64,000 bases of DNA, taken from Anisakis pegreffii (lineage: Eukaryota > Nematoda > Chromadorea > Rhabditida > Anisakidae). Position 1 is the stretch's first letter. Every line of letters starts with the position of its first letter. Made by a program: the position numbers and the translations under genes. The stretch covers positions 1-64,000 of the forward strand of contig JAPYMA010000710.1 of assembly GCA_035041965.1 (NCBI GenBank). Direction: 5' to 3'. The notes beneath the pieces are model-generated. The model was not told the origin of the DNA. It did no database searches and saw only the letters and a program-made list of their open reading frames with translations. Positions 22,645 to 33,296 of the stretch are shown piece by piece.

Positions 22645-25209
22645 AGCCACCAAGCCAATAAACCAAAATTGCTTAATTTCTCTCTCAACATATCGCCTAT
22701 TTTAAGAGCCATTATGAGCGTTTAGCCGCAGGTTATCCCTGCTTCATAAAATTAAAGTATTTAAAGGCTTCTAATTTAATGTCAATCTCGATGAGTTTTA
22801 TCAAAATCTATATGGCTTTTTTCATTTGCCATAATATCCATTTTCATGCTTAAGTTTTCTTTCAAGTGCATGCTGTGCAATAAATCCATGCTTCCTACAT
22901 TTTTTGTTTATCCTTAATTAGTTTTTTGTTTCGAACGCAGTAACAGATTAGGTAACCGAACTCAGTCATTTAGAATAATTGCATGTGTTTCGTTAGATTC
23001 ATTCTGAATGAATCATATGCTATAATTGTTAGAAATATTGTTCTATGATTTTATCTGAAGATAACAAATTTAGTGCTCCAGAGCGGTGTTCTACTTTATG
23101 TGTTCAGTTCGTTAGTTTCCCGTAATGGAGACGAATTAGTTGTCGTAAAGAACTGGTGTCTTGATGCCTGCTTTGTTTGTTGATGCTTTAATATCTGTGA
23201 TATGACGTTAATGTGACAAGATGCATGATATGATGTAATATGTTGTTATGTGATATATTTTTTACGTTGTGACGTGATATGTGTTATCTGTTGTGATGCT
23301 TTATTTATTGTATGCTGTGATATTTTTCCCATTTACATTTTTGACGTGATTTATGTGAAAAGTGTAAAGGTTTTGGGGAGGGGGGTGTCGTTATTTTCCG
23401 TTTATTTTTGTTGTTGTTGTTTGTTTCTTTTTGTTGTTGTTCTTTTATTGTTGCTTTCGTTCTTGAAAGAGCTCTTTAGGGACTTCGCCTCCCGGCCACG
23501 TTGTGTGGTTATAAAGAGTTCTTTCAATCGGTACTGCCTAGCTAGTGAATGACATTCGCATATTTTGTGTTCGGCCTTGTTTACGGATGAATGAATCAAA
23601 AATTATCTTTTGGATGGTGGAATTTGGGTCACCAGTAACGGGACATGTTCACTAGCTAGGTGGTACCACCTGATTTCCAGTTGCAACCAGAGGTCGAGGC
23701 TGTAAGTATCTTCGCGAAAACTGGGCGGGTTTGGAGAGGTGTTTGTGCTAATCGAATGACAGCCGCCGCTCTGGTGCTTTGGGTAGTAAATTGGCTTGTT
23801 GGCTGGGACTAGTCAGGGCTGACAAGACGTTTTCTACCCGAAGATTCGTTCAACTGGAAGTCGGGCTTTTCTTTTCTGGGCCCCTGGTCGCGAAACGGCA
23901 CTTCGGCACCCGTCTAGCGGTCAGTGGGCCCCAAAAACAGTCAGGGTGGGTTGTTTGTGACGGTTATTTCTAGAAATTTTCAAATTCCCGCTTTTGAAAG
24001 GTAAGCTAATGTGTTGAGCGGTGACAGGTTGCCACATTTGTCACGAAGTCAAATTTGCATTGTTTGTTGTTTTAATTCATTTATTTTGAGATTTTTATCC
24101 ATTTTCTAATAACTCTACTTCATGTTAGGGTTTCCCTTTTCAAGATAATGCAGTGAGGGACGATAAGGTGCAAGTTTTCCGCATAGTCACCCAGGTTATT
24201 TCGTGATTCAGATTGTAACCTTTAGTTCGTAAGTCACAATAGTAGTGTTCGTCGGGATGGAATTATTTGGCCAGTAGATTCTGTCAGAGCAAAGTGGCTA
24301 GGAAATTGCCCTCTGTCGGGGATCCCGACGAATAATACATCAGAATATATTCCGTAGTAGGCAGCTGTCCGAATTATGTATTTTTCTGTTGTCTTGGACA
24401 TAGCTCGAGTTAATTATAGTAGCTACGTGTCAAATCCGTTATATCTAGTTAGACTGTGTTAAAGGAGGTTTCGTTATCGTCATACGGAGTTTCTTCAGAT
24501 ATTGGGAAGTAGCATCGATGTTAATGTTAGGAATTATAAACGACTTCAATCCTGAAAACATTTACTATTTTTCGCCTTTTCAGAAACTTCAAAATCCCAT
24601 TTTATTCGTTTGTCTTTGAAGTTTTGTCCTATTTCTGTTGTATTCGAATTTTTATATGCAGAGGAAATTATTTCGCACTTTCAGTTTTTATATCGTTCGC
24701 TCGTTGTTTTCTTTCCGCTTCTGAATGACTTTGTTCAACTTTTTATTGCTGATTTGGATATATTAACTTTTGTGTATTTATTTTTTATATAAGGCATTGT
24801 TTGATATGTGATTTTTATATTGTCACCTATCCAATTTCACATATTTGTTCGTTTGTCTCCTTTGAAAAACATAACATGAACTGTTTAACTTTTCTTGTTC
24901 TCGTTTTCAAATGTTTATGCCTTTTCAACGCGAAATTTACGAAATATAGGTTGATTTTGAGCATTGAAAAGGATTTTTTCCTCCAAAATCCGAAGCTTTT
25001 TGTCGTGAATTCGTTCTGATTTTGAATGGTTAATCGTCTCTTTTCCGAATGTTTTCATTCATTAACCATGTTTTTTTTTCAATACTTTTATATTCGCAGT
25101 AGAGAGAATTTCAATTTCTTCTGTAGCCATGCCAATTGTGACCAGTGAACATCACTATCGATCACGCCGAGCGTCATAACTCTCTTAATTTAACAAAAGC
25201 CGACAAAAT
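22645..25209. other. Repeat-rich intergenic stretch
   Basis: This holds a TGATAT-type degenerate tract (about 23170-23350), a TTG/TTT-rich run (23400-23460), and a GC-richer block (23460-23960) with a 19 bp near-perfect inverted repeat at 23531-23549 and 23648-23666 and the palindrome GGTGGTACCACC at 23659-23670. A candidate 21 nt microexon at 23684-23704 sits between TTTCCAG and GTAAGT. Beyond 24 kb the sequence is T-rich; a 24610-24792 frame there is open but probably low-complexity. Confidence 0.4.
23170..23350. repeat. Degenerate TGATAT/TGTGAT minisatellite-like tract
   Basis: Repeated imperfect words such as TGTGATAT, GATATGTGTTAT, TGTTGTGATGC and GACGTGATAT follow each other at a spacing of about 10-15 bp. 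Confidence 0.5.
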
Positions 25210-25466
25210 CTAAAACAGATTTCTGTTGTACTCAGTCTCGGCTACAACATGGTATATATCATGACTGAAAATTTTTCCTGTCGGGTGGGTACCAACTGAA
25301 AGTATCTGTTGCATTTTTGCCATTAAGGCGAAATCGAAAATCTGCAGCATATGTCGATCACTGGTAAATCTATCAGCTATGTTTTGTTGTCCTGGATCTG
25401 GGCTACAAAAAATGGTATACGAATTGCCCGGATTTATTCCTGTTGAGTAGGTAAGAAATTCACATT
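25210..25466 (-). CDS. Orphan terminal exon, coding-like, unrecognised
   Basis: A minus-strand exon begins after an acceptor (TATATGCACAG) at 25466 and stays open for 85 codons to a TAG at 25212-25210. The composition is convincingly protein-like: KCEFLTYSTGINPGNSYTIF, CSPDPGQQNIADRFTSDRHM, FDFALMAKMQQILS, HDIYHVVAETEYNRNLF. The other five frames are broken. No upstream exon could be attached, so it may be the last exon of a minus-strand gene or a fragment of a mobile element; the repeat copy at 25486-25542 begins only 20 bp away. Confidence 0.4.
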
Positions 25467-26388
25467 TCTGTGCATATATCAAGTGAAAATCTCACTCCCG
25501 TCACTTGGCGAACTGTCAGTCCGTTCGTATTTGGCGAAGTGTTTGTATACCTTTCCTTTTTCTTAATTTTTATGTTATTTCGTCATTTAAGACGTGGTTG
25601 GAGAGGGGAATTTTATGCTATTCGTACTGACAAAGCCTGAATCTGTCTTTTCATCTTTTATTGTTTCGTGAATTTCTGTATTGTAAAGGAGATATTCACG
25701 TTTCGGATAATCTCACGGTCAGTAACAAATTTTCCGTTTCTTCGTGCAATGTTCAAGAATGAATCAGTGATTTCACGAGTGATGGTTTCTTGTGATTTCA
25801 ATTCCTGGAATTGATGACTTTGTAGGCGTACCCCTAATATTTCAAATTTCTGCTCAAATCGGAATCGAAATTAGGTTTTTCAGTTTTCGGGCACATACAA
25901 ACTCGAAATCTCTCGAGATTTACTCAAGAAGTTCAAACTTCCGAATTCAGGCAAAAAAATTGACGCAACCTTTGTCTGTCAACCTCCAACTCCTCAATCT
26001 AAAATAGTATTTTCAGAGTCCCAATCAATTTTTTATCGTGAGATAATCTTGAATTGATGACCAAATCGAAATTTTGACAGTGCTGAAGTCCCACATAGTA
26101 CCATTAGGTGATCGTGATCGTTTAGCAGTATTATAATAGTTGTTATGTGGTCTTCTTTCGCCGAATTTGTGTCACCGTAATGATCATATCGTGTCATCGT
26201 TGAGGACTCAGTGATTAAGAAAATAAATGGTCTCCCCTTTTAGCGTTCATCGAGACTCATCCGTTCATTAATATTGCAAATTCGGACGTATTTGAAATCA
26301 TCAAAAAATGCTGAAACTTTGCACAAACATTGCGTCTTCATCGAGTCGTCGGGTAAGATCTGTTTTTATCAAATTGGTTTTCAACATA

Positions 26389-26395
26389 TTTTCAG
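26389..26395 (+). promoter_or_regulatory. Probable spliced-leader acceptor of the mtSSB gene
   Basis: ATTTTCAG ends one base before the proposed ATG (26397), the usual geometry of nematode trans-splicing. The same site could instead close a 43 nt intron of an upstream gene. Confidence 0.45.
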
Positions 26396-26396
26396 T

Positions 26397-27687
26397 ATGC
26401 TCAGAACCGTTCGTTTACGATATGTTTCGTTATTTTCTATACTCGCGTATCATTTTACCTGATGGTTCGAGATCATGAGTCGTTATTTAAATCAAAAGTG
26501 GCCAATTCATCATTAATTATTTGAATCGTACAAGTTGAATAGTTGTGCTTCGATGAAGCGTTCACTGATTGAAGTTAAAGTTGTTTGGTTGCAGTTGATC
26601 GTACGAAGTTTGGCCAGTGCAGCGCAGGAAACACCGAAGACAGATGCACCAAAAGAGAGTGTATCTAAACAGCAACAACAACCTTCGAAAGATGATATCG
26701 ATCAGCTATTCTCAGCGTCTGATGACTCAAAAACTAGACGACGACATGCATTCAGGTTATCGTTTAACACATTCATGAGGTGTGCAGTCGTAGTATTCCA
26801 TATTGAAAGTCGTGATCAGGTGATGTCAGCTTTGTTATCGCAGAACGAGTTTTATTATAAACGTTGGAATGATTAATCCCTTCCTCTAGATTATTTATCG
26901 TGCGACGTTTCTCCAGCGCCATCAATTTTCAGTATCAATCGCGTGGAATTGATTGGCGGGGTGTCCGATGAACCGATTCAGCGTGTGGCGCGCAGTGGTT
27001 CTGATTATGTGACATTCAATATGATCACCAACATGGAATTCCGACGTCCAGGTACCTTTTATTCGTCAGAACATATTATCTTCACAAAGAGTGTGAAAGT
27101 TATCAACACCCGTTCACTTTTTACAAAATAAATCCTTCATTGAAAAGTGATATTTCGGTGTGAAAATTTAGATGGCGAACGAAATGATCAGTCGGAAATG
27201 CATTCCATATCCGTATTCGGCCGAGCTGCTGAATTCGTTATGCGGAATGTTCAAAAAGGTTTAGCTGTTGTTATTTCTTTTCTCATTCTCGAATAATTTG
27301 ACTTAGCTCGATGTATATCATCTTAAATTTGCAAATGGACACTTGCCTATCCATTTATTCACAGATTCGCCGAATGAACGCTATCCTCCAGTCGTGTTAT
27401 AATTATGTTGGACGACAAGATGCAAGGTGAACCGAACTAGCTACGGAGAGTTGCACGATAAATTGGCTGATGAAGTTCTGAATTCACTGATGAATTTGTT
27501 TAGTAACTTTGCTCGTAATTCAGGAACACGTGTATTCGTCAGTGGACGTTTGCATTATCAACCGATGACACGCGAAGATGGCACTCGAATGGGACGTATG
27601 GCAACTATCAACGCCGAGACCGTTCAGCCACTCGCCAAGTTACGTATGAGGAATGCAGATGACTCGGAGATGGCTGATACACACTAA
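26397..27687 (+). CDS. mtss-1: Mitochondrial single-stranded DNA-binding protein
   Basis: Exons 26397-26408, 26595-26755, 26933-27051, 27172-27258 and 27524-27687 give 180 aa. The OB-fold core is contiguous across junctions: INRVELIGGVSDEPI, SDYVTFNMITNMEFRRPDGE, HSISVFGRAAEFVMRNVQKG, TRVFVSGRLHY, then GRMATINAETVQPL. This matches human SSBP1 and bacterial-type SSB in order and spacing. The protein coats single-stranded mtDNA at replication forks. The N-terminus MLRTLIVRSLASAAQE is a typical mitochondrial presequence and is followed by a Gln-rich linker. It depends on a 12 nt first exon with a gttcgt donor. If that exon is wrong, the ATG at 26553 would serve and give a slightly longer presequence. 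It is the first of three same-strand genes (SSB, NIPSNAP, SNAP-29). Confidence 0.93.
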
Positions 27688-29555
27688 TTTCGTGTGTTCG
27701 ATAGAGTGTGTTGTTTGTGTGAACGAATTTATTCGATTATCATTTTAGTAAATTCATTAACTTAGAAGATTAGAGTGACGTTTCATTTCAGTGATTCAAA
27801 TTAGTTTCTCATCCTTACGATTAGTGTTGTTGATCGTAAAGTTGACGTTGATTTTTGTCCTACATCTTAGGAGCATCTCAAACTTACTAGTGATTTCCAT
27901 GTTTAAATTATTGCTGCTTTTACTCAGATGTTACTCTGTTGCTCCAGTGCGTGATGATTGAGCCAATTTTTAGTTGTTTAAATGATTACGATGAGATGAT
28001 CAAGTCGTTAGAGGATTGAGTAATTTTGTGATTCCTGTTGCTATAAAACGTCTCTTGCAATATGAATTTGTTCTCGTATGCACTAGTGGAAGTAACTGTG
28101 AGAAACCCAAGTTCCTGGATTCTTCATGTGATTGTTATCGAAAACCTTTTGCTCATTCAATTGAAGATGATGTTTGGCTTCTGAAGGAGTGTTAAGTGAA
28201 CGACGTGATGCTTGCTTATTGAAGTCCTTCTGTTCAGTGTCCTGTTATTCGGAAAAGCAAACCTGTTAATTATGTGTTCTCCTCAGAATCGTTTCCTAAA
28301 CGAATGTTTCTAATGGTTCAAGAAATTCAGTGGTCTCGTCGCTGTTTAGTTGGCATTTTCCTGTTATTCGTTATTATTACTTGTTTTCTGACAGTAAAAA
28401 TGCACCGAAATTGTTATTTTGTTATGCTACACTTACATAAGCTAGAAATGTGTTTGATTGAATGTTGTTGTTTGCATGAATAAATTTTGTTACACAATTA
28501 TGCAGTTTTTCCACGTTTGAATTCCCTATTAAATTGTGTACAAGTTTCACATTTAGTGATATTTCATTATCATTTGGTTCTTTTTTCATTGATTTTTTTG
28601 TGAGAAATGCATCGAGAAGGAAATTCGTTGATTGTGATCACATTTGAGTGATTCGATTTTTTGTGTCTGTCGTTTGTGAACTCATCATGCTTCATTTTAT
28701 TTTGCATAAGACTCCTTTTTCTGAAGGTTTCTGCTTTCGTTACATTTTGTTTCGCAGATCGTTGATTGAATAAATAGCGAGTTCAACGAAAAGAAGTTTC
28801 GGTGAAACGAGCGTATTGTTTGTTGAGCAGGGAACGGGTTTGGCGATGCTGCATTTTTGATTAATATAGTGGTGGATTGAGATGGTTTGATGAATGATCA
28901 TGCAGGTGAGACATGTACAAAAGTTGTGTGTGAGTGTGTCTATATATTAGTTCAGCAACGCGCAGTCAGACAAAACAAAGCAAGGCCTTTGTTGATTTGC
29001 ATCAGCTTTCGATTTTGTTTATTCTTGCTCAGTCGATTGTCATTTGATACTATAATAGAAATGTACGTTCATCGACTGACTCATTGCCCCGCGAATTTTC
29101 TAGTGAATGAGTTACATTTCTAATGAATGAGTCGAGTTGGATTTTTTAATGAACGAGTTGGTTTTCTAAAGAATTTCTAATGAATGAGTTGGTTTCATTG
29201 CAAGTGTGTGACTGCTTTTCGAACAGTGGTTATTGATGCCGATTATCTTCTCGATAAGTTTTGTTTATCTTTGTGGTGCACCCATTATTAGTCGTGTGTA
29301 TTTTATGAAACATTATCGTTAGGCTTCGAGTGCTTTATGCGTCGTCACTCAACTGCTCGATTATCGATTGTATTGTTCGATGTTGACATTCCACATAGCA
29401 TCAGTCAGACTTCTGGTGTTCGTTTCACTTTGTCAAACGCTTAGAAATTTGAGTTCAAATCTGCTCATTTTGCCGTTATGTTCGCATTACATCAATTGTT
29501 CAGTGAATCTCAAACGGCGGCAGCATTAATTTTTTATTATGTCCAAGGTAATCAT
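27688..29555. other. mtSSB 3' UTR and intergenic sequence
   Basis: T-rich sequence without supported coding exons. TAATGAATGAGT words recur between 29102 and 29195. Confidence 0.5.
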
Positions 29556-29565
29556 TCATTTGCAG
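29556..29565 (+). promoter_or_regulatory. Probable spliced-leader acceptor of NIPSNAP
   Basis: ATTCATTTGCAG ends 19 bases before the start codon at 29585, with no upstream coding exon in phase. Confidence 0.45.
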
Positions 29566-29584
29566 AAGCAGTCTGGTCATTGCA

Positions 29585-31893
29585 ATGAACCATCTACCCT
29601 TTTTATCCTGCTCGACATGCAATAACTTGTCGTTTGTGCGTTCTCAAGCGTCATTTTCAAGGTGGGTTTTGTGGATTCGTTGGCTGAAGTGGTATTTCCG
29701 CAGTTCTATAAGATAGAGCCATTAACGCACTGACAATGATGTTTGCAAATTAAGTTTTGAAACTTTCAGATTATATGGATACAGCTCAGTTGCAAATGCT
29801 CGTTACTATTCGCAGAAACCAGCTTCAGGAGACGATTCTGTTAAAGGGACGTCTGTGAAATCCTCGGTATCTGCTGATCAAAAGAAGGAAACTGGCAGTG
29901 AGAGCGGAGCAGTCGAAAATAAAAAGAAAACAGACGGATCGAAAGATGTCAGGAAGCAAGGATTACTTTCGAGAATATTGATTGGTTCGAAGGGTGTTTC
30001 ACCGCGTTATTTACAAAGTCATTCGTCGATTCTGTCGGATTCGGGATATATTTACGAACTTGTGAGTAAGTCGTTGATGCAGTCGTTGTTTGTTATTCCT
30101 GAATCACAACTGAAAGGATGTTTTGTGTTTTATATTATTTCAGTTAGTTGTGTTTTGAGTTGAATGACCTTTCCAATGATTCAAAGTGAAAAATTCTCTT
30201 CTTTTCAGCGCACGACGCAATACCAGGTGAACGGGAAAACTATTTGAAATTGTATAAGAATTATGCGAATGAACTGCATGAAGTGAACGCTGATTACAGT
30301 CTGCTTGGCAGTTGGAGAGTTTATTATCCGAACCGAGATCAGTCGGTACATTTGTGGCGATACAATAACGGATACGAAAGTATCGATCGGTAATTGCTTC
30401 ACTTCCATCTAATTTATTTGTCTATAAGTAACGACTGATGTGACTTTATAGTTTTGGAATTTTCAAGAAAGAAGGACGTGAAAATGTACAATTTTGTCTT
30501 GAATTTTTATCGTTCCCAATTAAAACTGTTTCTTATTTTTAATAATGTGATTGAATTTTGGGATCAGAGAAGAAATACATCGATTTGCAGAAATGTTTCA
30601 ATGCCAGTCAACTTTGTACAATTGTTCTTTTTTTTTTCACTTTGTGATTGACTGATTGTTATATGCATATCATATGATGTGCATTTGAGATTGAGTTATT
30701 CAGTAGCAAACTGATGTTACTGCTAATGTGGTCATAAATTTGATTGCAGCACGATGAATGCTTTGCTGACGATGGATAGTTTGAAAAAGGTTGAAAGTGA
30801 AATGGGACGTTTGCTGTTGCATCGCGATAATGTACTCGCGAAGTCGTTCAGTTACTGGGGTGAGCCCGAACCCAGACCTGCATCAAATATTTATGAACTG
30901 CGAGCGTACACACTTCGAGTAAGCAAATCATTGTTGGTGATCATTTAGAGATCGAACACTTACACTGCCCATCTCTCCCATCTTTGAAGTGTCTCTCTTG
31001 GAGAATTGCCTCACCGAAAAAATATGAAAAAAATCAGTTTCAGGTTTCTTCTTTAAAGAGTGTATAAATCCTTTTGTTGATCAAGAAAAATCAAATTGAT
31101 TAGTTCTTGGTAATCGCATTTTTTTCAAACATTAACATTAAAATAACAGGTTTGAATATGAATAGAAGGGGTGAGTATTAACTAGCATTGTATTTTTGTA
31201 TTGTGAGAACTGACAACACACGCAATGGTTGTCGTCATGACTATGAATTGCGAAAACGTTTTTCTTTGAAGCCAGGGACATTGATTGAGTGGGGTGCTGC
31301 ATGGGCGAAAGGTATCGAATATCGCCGCGAAGCGAATCAGGACGTTGGAGGATTCTTCACGCAGGTTCGTCAACTTTTTTAACTGATGATCTGATTGATT
31401 GATGGAAATTTTATCAGTGACGAATCGTTATCGTTAACAAGCAAACGATATTTGCGTTTTCTTTGACGACTAATTTGGTAATATGATCATTGTATGATGT
31501 TAAGGTGATGAATGCTGAACGTTTGTTTTCAGATGGGACCTTTACATAGGGTTTATCATTTATGGGCATATGACAGTTTAGCGGGGCGGAATGATACCCG
31601 TCAAAAGTCGTGGGCTAAACCTGGATGGGATGAAACGGTCGCTCATACAGGTTTGATTCTATTCATTCACCACTTTTCTGAAGGCTGCTAACAATTACAT
31701 CTTATTTTACTTAGAAATTGTTAGGGTCTTTTAGGGTGTAACAGGATTTGATTTGTGCGATATTGGAAATAGCATCTACGGTGTTGGAAAAAATAAACGT
31801 AGCATACCGATACTTATTGTTGTAAGTCATAAGAGTATCGTTCCAGGTGAAAAGAATCAATATTTAACATTAAGAGGTGGCACGATTTGGATG

Positions 31894-31958
<65 letters not shown>

Positions 31959-32094
31959 TATAACTATTGTAATATAAAAGTTTTTTATCATTACTCCATG
32001 AGATGATCCTTACATGTTCTGAATTGCAGTACCACTCATCAAAACGATGCACTCGAAAATTCTTGTCCCCACCAGTATGTCTCAACTCAAGTAA
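29585..32094 (+). CDS. NIPSNAP family mitochondrial protein
   Basis: Exons 29585-29661, 29770-30065, 30209-30389, 30750-30918, 31272-31373, 31533-31650 and 32030-32094 give 335 aa with all phases consistent. The two NIPSNAP (dimeric alpha-beta barrel) modules follow human NIPSNAP1/2 closely: LLGSWRVYYPNRDQSVHLWRY, SFSYWGEPEPRPASNIYELR, PGTLIEWGAAWAKGIEYR, GGFFTQMGPLHRVYHLWAY, KPGWDETV and a C-terminal PLIKTMHSKILVP. A Ser/Thr/Arg-rich, Cys-containing N-terminus ending ANARYYSQK fits a mitochondrial presequence. Family members are mitochondrial proteins linked to mitophagy signalling in vertebrates. Human NIPSNAP1 is shorter (about 284 aa); the excess here is a polar Lys/Ser insert after the presequence. 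Intron 6 carries a long TA microsatellite. SNAP-29 lies 1.2 kb downstream. Confidence 0.97.
31895..31962. repeat. (TA)n microsatellite in NIPSNAP intron 6
   Basis: Nearly pure TA dinucleotides over 68 bp, with one C interruption at 31953. Length is likely polymorphic and prone to assembly error. Confidence 0.95.
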
Positions 32095-33287
32095 TATCCT
32101 CAACGCGATTCGTTGTTCGAAGATGCGAGCGAAGTTTTTTGTGTAGATTTTCTTCGTAAGTTCGTGATCAGTTTAGTGCCGTGTATACTTTGTGCGTTGT
32201 TTGTTCTTAATGCATTATGGATTGTCACTGCTCTTTACCAGATGAGAGTGAAGGTAACGAGATCATTTTATTGTGATTTTATGACTCGAGAATACTTTTG
32301 ATGTCCGTGTTATCGACGGATGCATTGAATCATTTCACTGCCGAGAATTCGTCCACTTTTGATTAATGCTTCATGTTCAATGGGTTTGTCAGTCATATAG
32401 ATGAATCATTGTTTTGTAATGGATGAAATTCGTACTGGAAGTTTTATTCCTTTTACACCTGCGAAATGATGCTATTTGGTTTTGTTTAACTCATTTTTCG
32501 TCGTGATGTTTTCCTTGTTGAATAAATTATGGTTACTTCGCATAATGCAATACAGTATTGTTGTAAGGTAACTCAACTGGAACTTCTGTTTACGCTGACA
32601 CTTCTGCTAGCACTTTATGGTTATTGCATACGATGTAGCACTTCGATGCGATGCGATTCGTTTTATTGTCATCATAACTGTTATCGTTCTTATTGTTACT
32701 CTTTAACTACCTCTTTGTACAAATGGTCTCGATGATAGGTTATAGCGATTTTCGTACTTTGCGACAGTTTTTGTCATTGTTTTGTAATTTAAACTGAATA
32801 TATGTGCCTAAATGCATCGTTATTTTTACCACATTTATTTATGTTTGAGTATGTAAAATGTTTTAAAACGTAATCGAATTTTCTGTAAATAATGTTTATA
32901 ACATTCAATGTTCAGTAAAGAGTTGGCGGTTCCGTTGTTCTTTTCTCTTGAATTAAGTCGATCGATCAATTAGATTGAAGCGGTTATTGCCGTCGTAATT
33001 CTGTTACCTTTATCGAAATGCATCGTTTTTTGTGTGAAGGTTCGGCATTCTTTGTCATATCTAATTATCGGTAATTTGCGGAAGGTTTTCTTTATAGGCG
33101 CATACAGTTTAATCAAAAACTTTCATATATTTTGTAAGACGGTGGCGTGAAAGATTCATGGTGTGAGATATTTGTCTGATGTGCAACGTGTCATCTGATT
33201 TCAACGTCTCGTTTTTGTTGTACCGATGTAATTGTGGTAAATGTCAGGGCTAAAACGTTACCAGCACGCAGTCAACCGTTGTGACAC
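32095..33287. other. NIPSNAP to SNAP-29 intergenic region
   Basis: A hydrophobic frame at 32113-32298 directly after the NIPSNAP stop is probably 3' UTR. No exon is supported. Confidence 0.45.
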
Positions 33288-33294
33288 GATTCAG
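33288..33294 (+). promoter_or_regulatory. Probable spliced-leader acceptor of SNAP-29
   Basis: CGATTCAG ends two bases before the start codon (33297), as expected for trans-splicing of a downstream gene in an operon-like cluster. Confidence 0.45.
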
Positions 33295-33296
33295 CA

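Larger units (their letters stand above)
21276..25542. repeat. Pair of 57 bp direct repeats 4.2 kb apart
   Basis: 21276-21332 and 25486-25542 align without gaps with 8 mismatches in 57 (about 86%). The shared core reads CCGTCACTTGG(A/C)GA and AGTCCGTT(T/C)GTA, then TTGGCGAA. They are in the same orientation and flank the gene-poor, repeat-rich stretch. They may be two members of a dispersed family or the ends of a decayed insertion. Confidence 0.7.
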
